The notes below the pieces were generated by a model that saw nothing but the letters and a program-made list of their open reading frames with translations, had not been told where the DNA came from and ran no database searches. Positions 11,789 through 23,219 of a DNA stretch of 64,000 bases are shown in pieces (the stretch's first letter is position 1; each line of letters opens with the position of its first letter). The stretch covers positions 930,001 through 994,000 of the forward strand of contig JAGYXB010001072.1 in NCBI GenBank assembly GCA_022495005.1, read 5' to 3'. Position numbers and translations under genes: made by a program. Origin of the DNA: Rhyacophila brunnea. Lineage: Eukaryota; Arthropoda; Insecta; Trichoptera; Rhyacophilidae.

Positions 11789-12040
11789 TTTTTTTTCTTT
11801 TCTTTTGACCATCTCCGATCTTAATAGGATCATATGGGCCTCCACAGAGTGGAGGTTAGTATTAACAAATTTTATTTTTACGAGAAATGGATGTCAGCCA
11901 CTTGCTCAACATATTAGGTCCATACTCTGACTCATACACAAATTGAAAAACAATATGTATACCTGCCAGACTCAGGATTCGAACCTGGGACCCTCGACAT
12001 TATAGACCGGCGCTTAAGATACGCGGCCATCGTGAGTGTC
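11789..12040 (-). mobile_element. tRNA-derived SINE, family S2, copy a
   Basis: On the minus strand it runs from a tRNA-like head (GCGGC, then CTTAAGCG, then B box GGTTCGAATCC) to a T-rich/A-rich tail. The plus strand shows the tail first (TTTTTTTTCTTTTCTTTTG). Flanking TSDs are AGATAAAAAGAT (11777-11788) and AGATATAAAGAT (12041-12052), 11 of 12 identical. The TSD length indicates LINE-machinery retroposition. Confidence 0.88.
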
Positions 12041-12557
12041 AGATATAAAGATGCGCAGCTATTATAATTGGAAAACGATGTATTTCGATCTTCCATGATA
12101 GATAGTGTTTTTAGAGTAAATGTCAAAACTCGCCATGGATTTTAAAACGAAAAATGTTGACATTCAATTGTCAATTCATCAAAAAGACGACAAACTTATT
12201 TAATTTACAGACCACACTGATGCACTGCGCAATGAAAAGTCCTCATTTATGACGATAACGTATTTAAGATGCGTTTATCATGTTTATATTTAAAATGTCT
12301 TTTAATATTGATTTAACTTGTTCTGATATCGTAATCGTAAATATCGATTCATTGAGCAACTAATATAATCTTGTCATCGTAGATTCATTATCCCATATTA
12401 TAATATTTTGAGTTTGCGTTTTAGTTAGAAAACGAGCAGTCGCGATATATAGTAGATATCATTGAAGTTTTCACAAAAATTATACTAAAAATACCTATGG
12501 TATAACTGACAACATGACATAAATATAATATATTATAAACTAAGAACATGGTGATAT

Positions 12558-12797
12558 TTTTTTTCGACCATGTTCGATCCTAATAGGATCATATTTGCCT
12601 CCACAGAGTAGAGGTTTGTATTTAACAGATTTTGTTTTTTACGAGAAATGGATGTCAGCCTCTCACTCAACCTATACCCTGACTCACACACAACTTAATA
12701 AACAATAGGTGTACTTTACTTGCAAGACCCAGGATTCGAACCTGAAACCCACGGCGTTATAGTCCAACGCTTAAGCCGCGCGGCCATCGTGGGTGTC
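12558..12797 (-). mobile_element. SINE S2, copy b
   Basis: Same layout as copy a with an intact B box (GGTTCGAATCC on the minus strand) and CTTAAGC in the head. TSD GGTGATAT is present at 12550-12557 and 12798-12805. It lies only about 500 bp from copy a, in the same orientation. Confidence 0.88.
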
Positions 12798-12805
12798 GGT
12801 GATAT

Positions 12806-13516
12806 ATTACCTAATTATTTCTAGCCTATGTGGCTAATAGGATAATAGTAAATCGTCATAAGGTGGGTTTATGACCCAAAATATGTGTAAACATAAATAC
12901 CTCATCAATCACACAAAAATGGTTATTAATCATTAGTATCTATGTTACCCATTTCCTTATCCGATATTTATAGAAGTGTATAACCGTTTAGGAAAGCAAC
13001 ATCGCATAGAGCCTTGATCAAAAGACAAAATATCCTAGTCGAAAAATCGATATAATCCATTACGATTAATATCAGCGAATTGGATGGTTCTTGAGAAAAC
13101 ATTCATCCAGCAGTGGTGAGCTCGCCTGATGAAGACAATGTACGCACATATTATGGTATAATTTATCCAGAACAGTTTACTTATCTACTAACGTTTTAGA
13201 AGACATATTCCTGCATCAGTAATAGATGGAGTATCGAGGAGTCAAACAATTAAAGTTGCCCACGCACGTCCACGCAGACGAGCGACATTCGCCTTCCCAA
13301 TTAAACCCGTCAGCCGTAACAATAATAATAATAGTAATAGTTAGTATGAGTAGTAGGATGAAAATGTCATCAACGGAATACCTACACTATCTTGTACACA
13401 ACACCTTTCCGTATTCATCATTATAATTTACATTTAATAAAATAACATAAGTTTCTACGTTTCACGGCAGAAACAGACTGTTTTCAGTTATCACGTTATC
13501 AGTGTTATCAGTATCA
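12806..13516. other. unassigned DNA
   Basis: Neither a gene nor element ends were found. A short AATAATAATAATAG-like microsatellite lies near 13320. Confidence 0.45.
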
Positions 13517-13843
13517 CTTATCACTAGGGACCGGATTTATATGCTAGTGCATGTTTTGTTAGGGTGTATGCACAGCTATGAGAGTTGCACAGAAATCTGT
13601 TTTGAAAGACACAAAATCCAAAAATAAATTTTTATTGTTCATGTAAATTCATATTTGAGACGTTAGAGCATATTTTAGACATAGTGCATATTTCATAAAT
13701 AAATGCATATTTTAGAGCTTTTGAATTTATAATTTTAGTTTTTTAAATTATTTTAGCGAAATATAACTAAGTTAGGAAGATGGATAGTTTCGATGCACTT
13801 GCATTTTTAATGCCATCTCCGAGCTGTGGATTTATCAGAAAAA

Positions 13844-13960
13844 GTGAAGTCAACTCGGGCACTTGTATTTAAAGTTTGCCCAATCACATATGTGGACATT
13901 GAGAGGTCGTTTTCCGCATATAAACAAAATACTGACAGATACGTATGCCAAAAAAAATAA
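13844..13960 (+). pseudogene. hAT transposase C-terminal dimerisation remnant
   Basis: The frame reads A-LVFKVCPITYVDIERSFSAYK and then diverges to a stop at 13958-13960. hAT transposases carry a C-terminal dimerisation segment with the pattern P-T...-ERSFS-YK--L, so the match is specific although short. The rest of the transposase is missing. This fragment is the only coding trace of the element at 13525-15370 and is not functional. Confidence 0.75.
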
Positions 13961-14112
13961 TGCCAGAGGATATATTTAAAAAAAATTTGTAATTTTTTTT
14001 TCGGGCAAAAAAATGAAAATAGTATCGTTTTTGTTTTTAAAGTTATGTTTTGTTTACATTGCATTTACTATTCAATTATTTGTAATTTGAAAATAAAATT
14101 GTAATTGATTAA

Positions 14113-15134
14113 GGGGGGGCATGCTCAGCGTAGGTCAAAATGGAGCTTTTGTTCTATTTTCGAAGCATGATCCTGGACATACCTTAAACGTTGTAGATAA
14201 TCTATTTATATAATTTTGAAGCCTTATTATCCTTTATATTTATTTTAAACATTTGATGACTGTATAAAGTATTTTTATTACATAAAATAGTATTCTTTTA
14301 AACCTCTCGCTCTAATGTATTAGAATATAATAATACTATTTCAGTACGGCCATGTGAAGTGGTGTTAAGATTTTTTATGTTTATTAATTTTTAAACGCAT
14401 TTACAAATCCATTAGTAAAATTGTATTGTGTACTGTTTAAAAAAAATCGGTTAGGTACATGTTCAAACACGCGCGTTAACATCATTTTACTCCCTACTTC
14501 AATTATAGTTTGTCAATTTATGGCTACGGCCGTATGTTGTAGCTTAACCACTGGGGAATGCCAAAAGAAATGGCGTATTTCAAAAAACCCTACATTATTC
14601 TTAGGTCAATAATTATTATAAAGTAATCATTATTCATAGGATGTTTATCACACTTAAATGGTCAAAGACATAGCTTATAATGAGTATCTTTAGAATTATC
14701 TTCAAATGTGTTAATCTTGCCCATTTTTTGAATAATAAAATGCCTAATTCTTGTCAAATTTGGGATTACAGAGATTATCAATATAATTTTTTATCGTAAA
14801 TATTTCACTATAATAATGTCGATATAAATTATACTGGTGGTTTTATAAATGCGTTTAAAAATTTAATAAATGTAAAAAATCTTAACACCACTGCACATTT
14901 ATGTACTGAAATATGACTATATTCTAAAACATTAGAGCGAGAGGTTTAAAAGAATACTATTTTATGTAATAAAAATACTTTATGCAGTCATCAAATGTTT
15001 AAAATAAATATAAAGGATAATAAGGCTTCAAAATTATATAAATAGATTATCTACAACGTTTAAGGTATGTCCATGATCATGCTTTGAAAATAGAAAAAAA
15101 GCTCCATTTTGACCCACGCTGAGCACGTCCGCCC
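14113..15134. mobile_element. palindromic TTAA element, family P, copy 1 (arm-deleted)
   Basis: It is flanked by TTAA at 14109-14112 and 15135-15138. The ends are GGGGGGGCATGCTCAGCGTA and, inverted, GGGCGGACGTGCTCAGCGTG. The two arms are inverted copies of each other, but the left arm is about 360 bp shorter: after CCATTAGTAAAAT it jumps to the central GTTTAAAAAAAATCGGTTAG. TTAA target choice is typical of piggyBac-like elements, but no transposase is present, so the superfamily is inferred. Confidence 0.88.
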
Positions 15135-15846
15135 TTAACTTTATATTCATCGTTTGTGTTTTTTTGTTCTGCTATCGCATTATGTTGAAAATTTTATTAT
15201 TAACTAGTTATTCGATTTTTTGTCAGTAATATTGGGTAAAGTGGGTATTATTTTTTCCACAAAAAATGACAACTTTTAACTGCATATTTCTTCGGTTTTA
15301 GTGCATATTTTATTGACTTTAAGTGCAGGCATATAATCATGATTTTTGTTGCATATAAATCCGCTCCCTACTTATCACATCACGTGAGCAAGGGCAAAAA
15401 GTGTGCAATGTCGTTTTGCTTGGGACCTATTTAAATGAATCAAAACCACACTGAAGTTACCGTACTCGTGGGTATTACCACTAATCTCACAGGTGATAGA
15501 ACTTTTTTGTTCATGTTTTCCATAAATGTATACATTTTTCAAGTCAGGTACATATTTTTGGTTTTAGTGGTATTGAAAGCAGCTCCGTAACACATGACAA
15601 GTAATTAACATAATCCTTTTGGAAGATGCTAGTCTTTATTATTGAATGATCTGACGATTCTAGCAAATGAGTTCATATAAAGTTATAAAATTCTGTTTTC
15701 TGCTTTATCCCTCACTGTGGAGGATCGTGACTCCTTTCAAATGGTATGTGAATGGTATTGAGAGACTCGTAGCGTTTTTCACTCGGTCGGACTATCGTGC
15801 AGGCGGCCTACTTCTTCTGCATTGACTGGGGCACAGCCCCAGCTGT

Positions 15847-16205
15847 ATATACTTCAGCTGGGGCACGGTCTAAAACGAAACGCGACGCGAAGATTGTGCA
15901 AACGACGCGTGCAGAACAAAACATAATCTGCCATAAAAATTCAACATGCGTCCATTTAATGTTATGTGTATTGTTCTATTAGTACTAAATAATAATAATA
16001 TATTAATTGACATGTTTTCTTTTTGAAATAAATGGTTAACGTTTTTTAGTCATCTTTACACGATTTAAGAATTAATTCCCCCGACGCCATCACAAAACAA
16101 ATTGACGTTTTCACAGCTCGACTATCGCTCTCCGATTGGCAGCCAGTCCGAAATTTCGTCGCACCTATTGTTGAAAATTATTTGCCGTTTCACTGAAGTA
16201 TGCTC
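15847..16205 (+). mobile_element. TTAA MITE family M, copy A
   Basis: It begins near TATACTTCAGCTGGGGCACG and ends GTTTCACTGAAGTATGCTC before TTAA (16206-16209). The left TTAA is lost. The minus strand has ATGGCGTCGGGGGAATTAAT, a degenerate ORF start shared across the family. The left flank carries an extra inverted scrap of the same tip (CCCCAGCTGTATATACTTC). It is nearly identical to copy B at 55483-55846. Confidence 0.82.
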
Positions 16206-16656
16206 TTAAGATATTAAAACGTCGGCCATACGATAAAAAGAAAGACGCATGCTAAGGTTTCCACGGAAAAGAGAAACATAGAGAACGAGTCTCCGCTCAA
16301 ATATGTATCTAAAAGATTTTACAGTCCATTGGACACAAAACCAGAATGGGAAATAATAATTTGGAAAGGTTTTCGTGTTGATCGCCGAAGGAGGGAGGTC
16401 GCTACACAATGGTGTGAATGACGCCACGGGTCTCTCAATCTTTAGCCTATGCAAATGGGGAAATACACAGACCTAGCTAGGACTTTTGAAAGGTGTTACC
16501 TTCCTCGCTGACTCGATGATGAAGAATTCAATAAAGGGTGGGTATTGTACATCTTGAAATAAAATCCATTATATAAGCAAAAGAGAAAATAGTGTACGTA
16601 GGTACGCAATAAGAAAGATGCCACCAACTTTTAGTTCGTGTTGCCCTGGTGGCTCG
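16206..16656. repeat. near-identical duplication, copy 1
   Basis: From GTCGGCCATACGATAAAAAG to GTTGCCCTGGTGG this matches 55873-56295 with only a handful of substitutions. Only the first dozen or so bases after TTAA differ. It follows a family M MITE in both places. It has no coding signature in either strand; an 82-codon minus frame is duplicated too but is not protein-like. Confidence 0.85.
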
Positions 16657-17229
16657 ACACTAGTTTTCTTCCGCGTACAATAAATGAAACATTTTCAAGT
16701 TCGCGACTATTTGCACTAACTCCGACGCGTCGTGCAGGCGTGCTTAGTTCAGTTATGTAGCTGAAGATATGTAATTAATGATGCGATGCTATGAATACCA
16801 AACGCAAAGCAATATACGAGTTGAAACTCGGGTAAGAGTTTAGTCAAGGTACAGTGGATGATTCTAAAATTAAATTAGTTATGTAAAATACAGTTACAAT
16901 CATGAAAAGAAACTTAGATATGCATTGTAGAATATCTGCATTATAAATAATTGATGTTTTGATATGGGATTAGTTATTTTCGACGTGAAATAAAATAATA
17001 TAATATATATCTACCTAGTACTACTAGGTATATAGCGCCGGTGTACTTTAAATACCATGTGATTTGAGTCATATTCTGAGATAATCGATAAAAACTGTTT
17101 TAAAAAATAATCATAAATGATATAGGTATAAGTATGTTTCAACATTTTTTGTAGATCGTAATCATAAATTAAAATTTTGAATCATATTTTTTTATAATAT
17201 ATTTATAATTTAATTGACATTGACGTTAT
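16657..17229. other. unassigned DNA
   Basis: I see nothing assignable between the duplication end and the LINE fragment. Confidence 0.45.
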
Positions 17230-17469
17230 CGATGGCGCTGGACCTGGCTCGGCCACGTGCTGCGGATCCCAGAAGAGAACCTCAACATGGCTTGCCTGTT
17301 CTTCAAACCGACTGGATTCCGACGTCCTGGAAGGCCGCTAAATACTATTTATAGAGTGTATACAGCGGAGCTACGGGATGCTGGTGGCGAGCGACAGGGA
17401 TTCTTGGAGGCGCCGCGAGGTGTCCATATGCTCCAAGTAAGGGGCGGATATGGCCGAAGAATTATTTAA
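17230..17469 (+). pseudogene. LINE reverse-transcriptase C-terminus and 3' end (family L-B)
   Basis: An open frame reads RWRWTWLGHVLRIPEENLNM, then KPTGFRRPGRPLNTI-RVY, then AELRDAGGERQGFLEAPRG, and stops at 17467-17469. The W-WLGHVLR, GRP--T and final L-A--R positions are hallmarks of the RT C-terminal domain in several non-LTR clades. The downstream string GGCCGAAGAATTATT is the LINE terminus shared with 1391-1505. The 5' end is truncated abruptly near 17225. Confidence 0.8.
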
Positions 17470-19182
17470 TTGAAAAATTGTAGCTTTTTAATGTTTGTAT
17501 CACATAGGATTAATTCTATATGCACCGTGTTGAATACGTCGATTCATTTGTAAATATGTCGTGTTCACATAAGATTATTTTAATACTGATCTATTGCTGC
17601 GGACGCACAATTTACGGTGCATGATTTTGGATGCTCTCACATAGTATTAATTTAATATCGATTTTATTTAATGATTTCATTTTTTATTTGATCTTTCCAC
17701 AAGTGATATAATACATAATGGTAGAGGAAAAAAATTCGCATCACGTGGTATCAATAACTCAGTGACGTCAAAATTATATCGGACGTATTTAATATACAGC
17801 GACGATGGTATGTAGGTACATAATCTAAGCATGTAAAACAAGGAATGCCGGATAAGTGAAGAATAGCGTGTATGCATTAATAAAGTCATTTTGCTGAATA
17901 TGTATTAAAATAATCCAACTTACCTATCTATTGCATTACGAACCTAACAATGTTAGATTAGATAAGCCACGGCAAGTCGATTCTCCACAAGAAATAATCA
18001 CTTAATTTGAAAGCGCTTAGTGTTAATTCTACCTGCCGATTTGCGGGTGGGAGAGGCGCGGAGAAGAGGCATGTGAAAACGAAGAAAATCACGTATGCCT
18101 GATGAAATCTGTGGGAGCTGACCGGCTGACACGCGCGGAAGCCAAGTTTAGTGCTCGCTGATCACCGGTTCCTGGTCCCTCATCACCTCACGGAAAGCGC
18201 TCATCACGACGACGGCTTCAAGGCTTCCGATGAGCAGAAACAGTCAACATGATCCGTGCAGCTCATTAGAGACGAACTACCACACAATAGATTAGGCCCA
18301 CCTATATTATGTCGACAATTATAATTAAACTTATACCAATGTAATTAATTTTAAGTAACACAATTTATTTGGTTTACCCTTAATTAAAAGAAACTTACTT
18401 AGCAAGAGGACATAATTAGTTTTATTTTTGTTGGGCTTTTCGTATATGATATACGGGTTTCCAACCCATGGGTCGAGACCCCAAGGAGTGTTGCAAGGTA
18501 TTTTCTGCACCTTGTCATCACTTGGGCGGGTTATTTGATTTTAGCACTCGCCGATATTTGCGTTGACTGAATTGTAAATAAATCTGTATCTTTGGTAGTA
18601 AAATAAATATCGTTCTCCGCAGCATGTTATTGATTATTGGGCTCCGTCCTACAGCGCTATCACTATGAACATATTGTAATAAAAAAATACCACAGGTAAT
18701 CGCGAATCAAAAATAAACACAGAATCTTGACATTTTTCATTTTTTTTTCTTTTACTTTGTTAACTGTCAATTCATGGTGGAACACTGCATTGTATTGTTG
18801 TTTTAATTTAATAAAACGCAATTTTTTTGTAGTACTTATTCCACTTTTAAGAAAACAACAATTATGACATTTTGACACTTGAGCGATAGTTTCTTCAAAT
18901 TGTTTTTAAATTCCATCTTTTCGATTCGTTATAAATGTTATAAGTTATAAGTAAGCTACAAATAATTTATTACAGAGAATGGTTCAGGACCATATTACAG
19001 TAAATAAATAGAGGCTCACACAGCCACTCTGCATCGCCCACGTTCAATCGACAATACGAATGAAATTTAATGGGCAACTTCACTGGTAACGTAGTAGGTA
19101 GATAAGTACTCTAAGGCACCACGGTTTTCAATTTACGGTAACAATATCACATCAATAATAATCATTATGAAGTATATTATGT
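17470..19182. other. unassigned AT-rich DNA
   Basis: A roughly 70-bp segment at 18741-18810 (TTTGTTAACTGTCAATTCAT, then GGTGGAACACTGCATTGTATT) recurs at 48155-48215 and in a shorter form at 42288-42305, so it is an old dispersed repeat. No gene was found. Confidence 0.45.
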
Positions 19183-19430
19183 GGGTCTATTCTATACACA
19201 AGGCGGCTATCGACGGTAGTTTATCATATTTATGTATTGAGGCGCTTAATTGTTAACTGTCAAAAGTGCTATGTTTTAACAGCCTTCTCTTGACTGTGTT
19301 AACTTTTAGAACGAGATATACAGTTTTGACATTTTAGACGACTAACTTATTATAATAATAATTATAATTACCTCAATACATAAATATGATAAACTGCCGT
19401 CGATAGCCGCCTTGTGTATAAAATAAACCC
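19183..19430. mobile_element. foldback MITE with about 60-bp TIRs
   Basis: The left arm GGGTCTATTCTATACACAAG-GCGGCTATCGACGG and onward to ATGTATTGAGG is repeated inverted at about 19370-19430 with only a few differences. The inner part contains a second, weaker inverted motif around AACTGTCAAAA/TTTTGACA. I found no clear TSD, so the superfamily is unknown. Confidence 0.78.
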
Positions 19431-20298
19431 AACTGTATTAAATAGCATTGATGGTAGTGTCTTTTAACCTTTTTTATTAAGGCTGAAATGCATAGAATGT
19501 CGAGTTACGTTCCATCGAAATAAATTATAATGGAATAGCAATTGCAAAAGTTGGGAAATATTGAGACAACGTCGCGTCCGTAAATTTAATCGTACCATTT
19601 TTGAAATTTTGATTTTCCGATAATAAAAATGTTTTTTAAATCCACTTTTATGAAAATATGTGTCAGATGTGTCAACAATGTCATAATATAATAAGTAATA
19701 ATTTTAAAGTATCCTGTGCATACACCCGCTATAAAATATATTAAAAAAAAATACGACACCCGACGGGACCCGATATTTATGTTCAATCTTTATGTGAATT
19801 ATTCGTTGAATAAAAGAAATAGTTTATTATACAATAAGACGCTAATTTAAATTCTAATTGATTTAAGTTTTGTTTTATTCCATTAGAATCAATTTTATTT
19901 CAGTTAATAAGGTTTTCGTCTTCTTTTATTGTATTATAAAGTATTATATACTTACCAACACGAGAATTAACTGTATTCATTGTCAGTGTGGATCTACCAT
20001 TGGTGAGTGCGCATAGTGCATTAAGATGCAGAAAGGCGAAACGACTCAAATAATACTAAACTTTAAATAACATGACGTATTTAATAGTGCCTTTCGTATA
20101 TAATCGATACTCACAATAATTTTAATTTGATGGAAACAGGTACCTACATAACGACATCCAAAAGAATTTATTTAATTTCCTTTTTAAAAAATTACAGAAT
20201 GTGCAAAATTGTCAAGTTATCCGTCGGGCGCATGGGTTGCTAGCGCCAATGATGTTTCGTGCGCAGAGTTGTTTGCATGTTTACATTCTTTTATTTAA
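19431..20298. other. unassigned DNA
   Basis: The only shared piece seen is GTGAATTATTCGTTGAATAA with its A-rich extension (about 19793-19828), which also occurs at 30616-30647. Confidence 0.45.
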
Positions 20299-20662
20299 CT
20301 AGCTGAGGCATGGTCTAAATCTAAAAAATCGTGATTAGGCGATGCGCGGATTGTGCAAATGACGCGAGCCGAACGAAATATAATTTGTCATAAAAATTCA
20401 ACATGCGTCCTTTTAATGTTATGTTTATTATTATATTCGTAATAATACTAGTATATTCATTGGCATGTTTTCTTTTTCAAGTAGGTACATGCGGAACGTT
20501 TTTTTGTGATCTTTACACGATTTAAGAATATATTCTTCCGACGCCATCACAAAACAAATTGATGTACGAACAGGTCGACTATCGCTCTCCGACTGGCGAC
20601 GACTGCGAAATTTCATTCCACATACTGTTGAAAATTATTTGCCGTTTCACTTATGTACGCTC
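20299..20662 (+). mobile_element. TTAA MITE family M, copy C
   Basis: It is flanked by TTAA on both sides (20295-20298 and 20663-20666). It contains the family core (GGCATGGTCTAAA, ATTCAACATGCGTCC, GTTGAAAATTATTTGCCGTT). On the minus strand ATGGCGTCGGAAGAATATAT opens a frame reading MASEEYILKSCKDH that stays open to 61 codons, the longest version of the family ORF start. Confidence 0.88.
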
Positions 20663-20809
20663 TTAACACTGTCTGTTGATCAACGATAAATGGTTAGTGG
20701 ACAATTATTTTATTTTATACAACTCGGCCTAAAGTGGTACAGTTTGCCCCCTTCCAAACTCCCCACGGTATTAACAGGATCGATATAGTAAAACAGCCTG
20801 ATTTAGTTG

Positions 20810-21015
20810 CTACGTTAGCGTAAACGCAGTAAACTGGCGTAAACCATAAACAGTCATTTCGTCTCTTCTCCTCTGAAGATCGATTTTTCGGGCCTCAAAC
20901 CAATTCTCTTTGGAAAACTTTATACTCATGCCAAGATCTTCCGTCTTCTCAAATGGAAGAGCACGGTTGTACTCTTCGACGTTCTCCAGGACATCAGAAA
21001 GTCTACTCTGTGTCT
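20810..21015 (-). pseudogene. unrecognised coding-like fragment beside a hAT insertion
   Basis: The minus strand is open from about 21015 to a TAG at 20810-20812, about 65 codons without an ATG at its upstream edge. The product is charged and protein-like, with segments DVLENVEEYNRALPFEKTED and KFSKENWFEARKIDLQRRRD. It is preceded on the minus strand by a possible splice acceptor (GACACAG). The hAT element at 21033 lies immediately upstream. I do not recognise the family. It could be a host exon or an old transposon ORF. Confidence 0.35.
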
Positions 21016-21139
21016 ATTTTGAGTATTGTACCCAGTGGCGGCTCGTCCATATGCACTGCGGTACTGTAGCACCCCCAAGCAAATTGAAACAAATGTAATA
21101 TTATAGTATACATAAATTTATGTATCTAATATATAAAAA

Positions 21140-22964
21140 ATAATATTTGTGTGTTTGTGTGTTTGTTTGTTCGTATTGAATGCGCAGCCATACCGTTCAT
21201 CCGATTGCGATAAAACTTTGTAAACTTATTGCTTGCACTTGCGCGAAGAGTATAGGCTATACTAATATATAAAATGAATGTCTGTCTGTCTGTATGTCTG
21301 TCTGTCTGTGTGTCTGTCCCGTATGCGTTCCTATACCATTCATCCGATTGCGATGAAATTTTGGTAAGTGGTTGTATGCACACCCATAAAGGTTTCTGAA
21401 TTAGAAAAATCATCATCTTCTTCTTCTTCTTCTTCTATTCTATATTTTTCTATTCGAATGGTTCCTATACCATTCATCCGATTGCAATGAAATTTTGGTA
21501 AGTGGTTGTATGCACACCCATGAAGGTTTCTGAATTAGAAAAATCATCATTTTCTTCTTCTTCTTCATTCTATCTTCATTTATTCGTATGGTTCCTATAC
21601 CATTCATCCGATTGCGATGAAACCTTCGTCAGTTGTTGTGTTAACACCCGCAAAGGTTTCTGAAATAGTACAACCATCTTCTTCTTCTTCTCTTTCTTCT
21701 TCTTCTTCATTCTATCTTCTTTTATTCGTATGGTCCCTATACCATTCATCCGATTGCAATGAAACCTTCGTCAGTTTTTGTGGTAACACCCGCAATGGTT
21801 TTTGAATTAGTACAACCATCTTCTTCTTCTTCTTCTTCTATTCTATTCGTATGCGTTCCTATTCCATTCATCCGATTGCAATAAAATTTTCGTCAGTAAT
21901 TGTGCCAACACCCGCGAAGGTTTCTGAATTAGTACAACCATCTTCTTCTTCTTCTTCTTCATTCTATCTTCTTTTATTCGTATGGTCCCTACACCATTCA
22001 TCCGATTGCGATGAAACCTTCGTCAGTTGTTGTGGTAACACCCGCAATGGTTTTGAATTAGTACAACTATCTTCTTCTTCTTCTATTCTATATTCTTCTA
22101 TTCGTATGCGTTTCTATTCCATTCATCCGATTGCAATAAAAATTTCGTCAGTAATTGTGCCAACACCCGCGAGGGTTTCTGAATTAGTACAATCATCTTC
22201 TTCTTCTATTCTATCTTCTTCTATTCGTATGTGTTCCTATACCATTCATCCGATTGCAATGAAACTTTGGTGAGTTGTCGTGCGCACGCCTGCGAAGGTT
22301 TCTGAATTAGTACAACCATCATCTTCTTCTTCTATTCGAATGCGTACCTACACCATTCATCCGATTGCAATAAACCTTTGGTGAGTTGTCGTACGCATGC
22401 CCACGAAGATTTCAGAATTAGGAAATCATCTTCTACTTCTATTCGTATGCGTTCCTATACCATTCATCCGATTGCAATGACATTTTGATCAAGTGTTGTG
22501 CCCTTGCACGCAAAGGTTTCCGAATTAGTACAATCATCTTTTTCTTCTTCTATTTGTATGCGTTCTTATGCCATTAATCCGATTGTGATGAAATTTTGGC
22601 CAGTTGTTGTGCGCACGCCCGCAAAGGTTTCTGAATTAGTACAACCATCTTTTCTTCTTCTATTTGTATGCGTTCTTATGTCATTCATCCGATTATGATG
22701 AAATTTTGACCAGTTGTTGTGCGCACGCCCGCGAAGGTTTTTGAATTAGTACAACCATCTTCTTCTTCTTCTATTCGTATGCGTTCCTATACCATTAATC
22801 CGATTGCAATGAAACTTTGGTGAGTTGTCATGCGCATGCCCACAAAGATTTCTAAATTAGAAAATCATCTTCTTCTACTATTCGTATGCGTTCCTATACC
22901 ATTCATCCGATTGCGATGAAACTTTTGTCAGTTGTTGTGCGCACACCTGCGAAGGTGAAGGCGA
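21140..22964 (+). repeat. degenerate minisatellite with TTC microsatellite core
   Basis: About 15 tandem units are anchored by CATTCATCCGATTGC and followed by GATGAAA, a GTTGTG--CACACCCGC stretch, AAGGTTTCTGAATTAG, a TTCTTC run and ATTCGTATG. Anchor spacing is about 130-140 bp in the left part and about 105-114 bp from about 22250 on, mainly because the TTC run shortens. A GTCTG run sits near 21281-21310. The frames through it yield Ser-rich peptides that are artefacts. Confidence 0.9.
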
Positions 22965-23219
22965 AGGTGAAGGAAAATTATATAAAATACAAAGTTTGTT
23001 GTTTGTTTGTTCCATCTAATTTTTTTTTTTTTTTTACTACATATTAATAACATTAATAACGTTTTCATATTTTGGATTCGATTTTACTTTAGTGTTCTTA
23101 TGTTTGACCTTTACTCCTATTAGAATTATTTTCATATTGCCATATTGTATTACACAGATATTTTAATATTAAAAAATAATTACCTTTTATTATTTTTCAA
23201 ATATCTAAGATAAATATAA

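Larger units (their letters stand above)
13525..15370 (+). mobile_element. hAT-type DNA element split by a TTAA palindromic element
   Basis: The left TIR is TAGGGACCGGATTTATATGC and the right end (inverted) reads TAGGGAGCGGATTTATATGC. The flanking 8-bp TSD CTTATCAC is perfect (13517-13524 and 15371-15378). TSD length and a conserved hAT dimerisation segment inside (13844-13960) place it in hAT. Its own sequence is 13525-14108 plus 15139-15370. The middle is a later insertion (14113-15134) flanked by TTAA. Confidence 0.92.

Noticed and set aside
16206..16454. 82-codon minus frame duplicated at 55831-56097
   Set aside because: It is conserved only because the DNA is recently duplicated. The differences are too few to show selection and the composition is not protein-like.
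21851..22273. 140-codon Ser-rich frame
   Set aside because: It is a translation of the TTC-containing minisatellite, and unit length keeps the frame open by chance.
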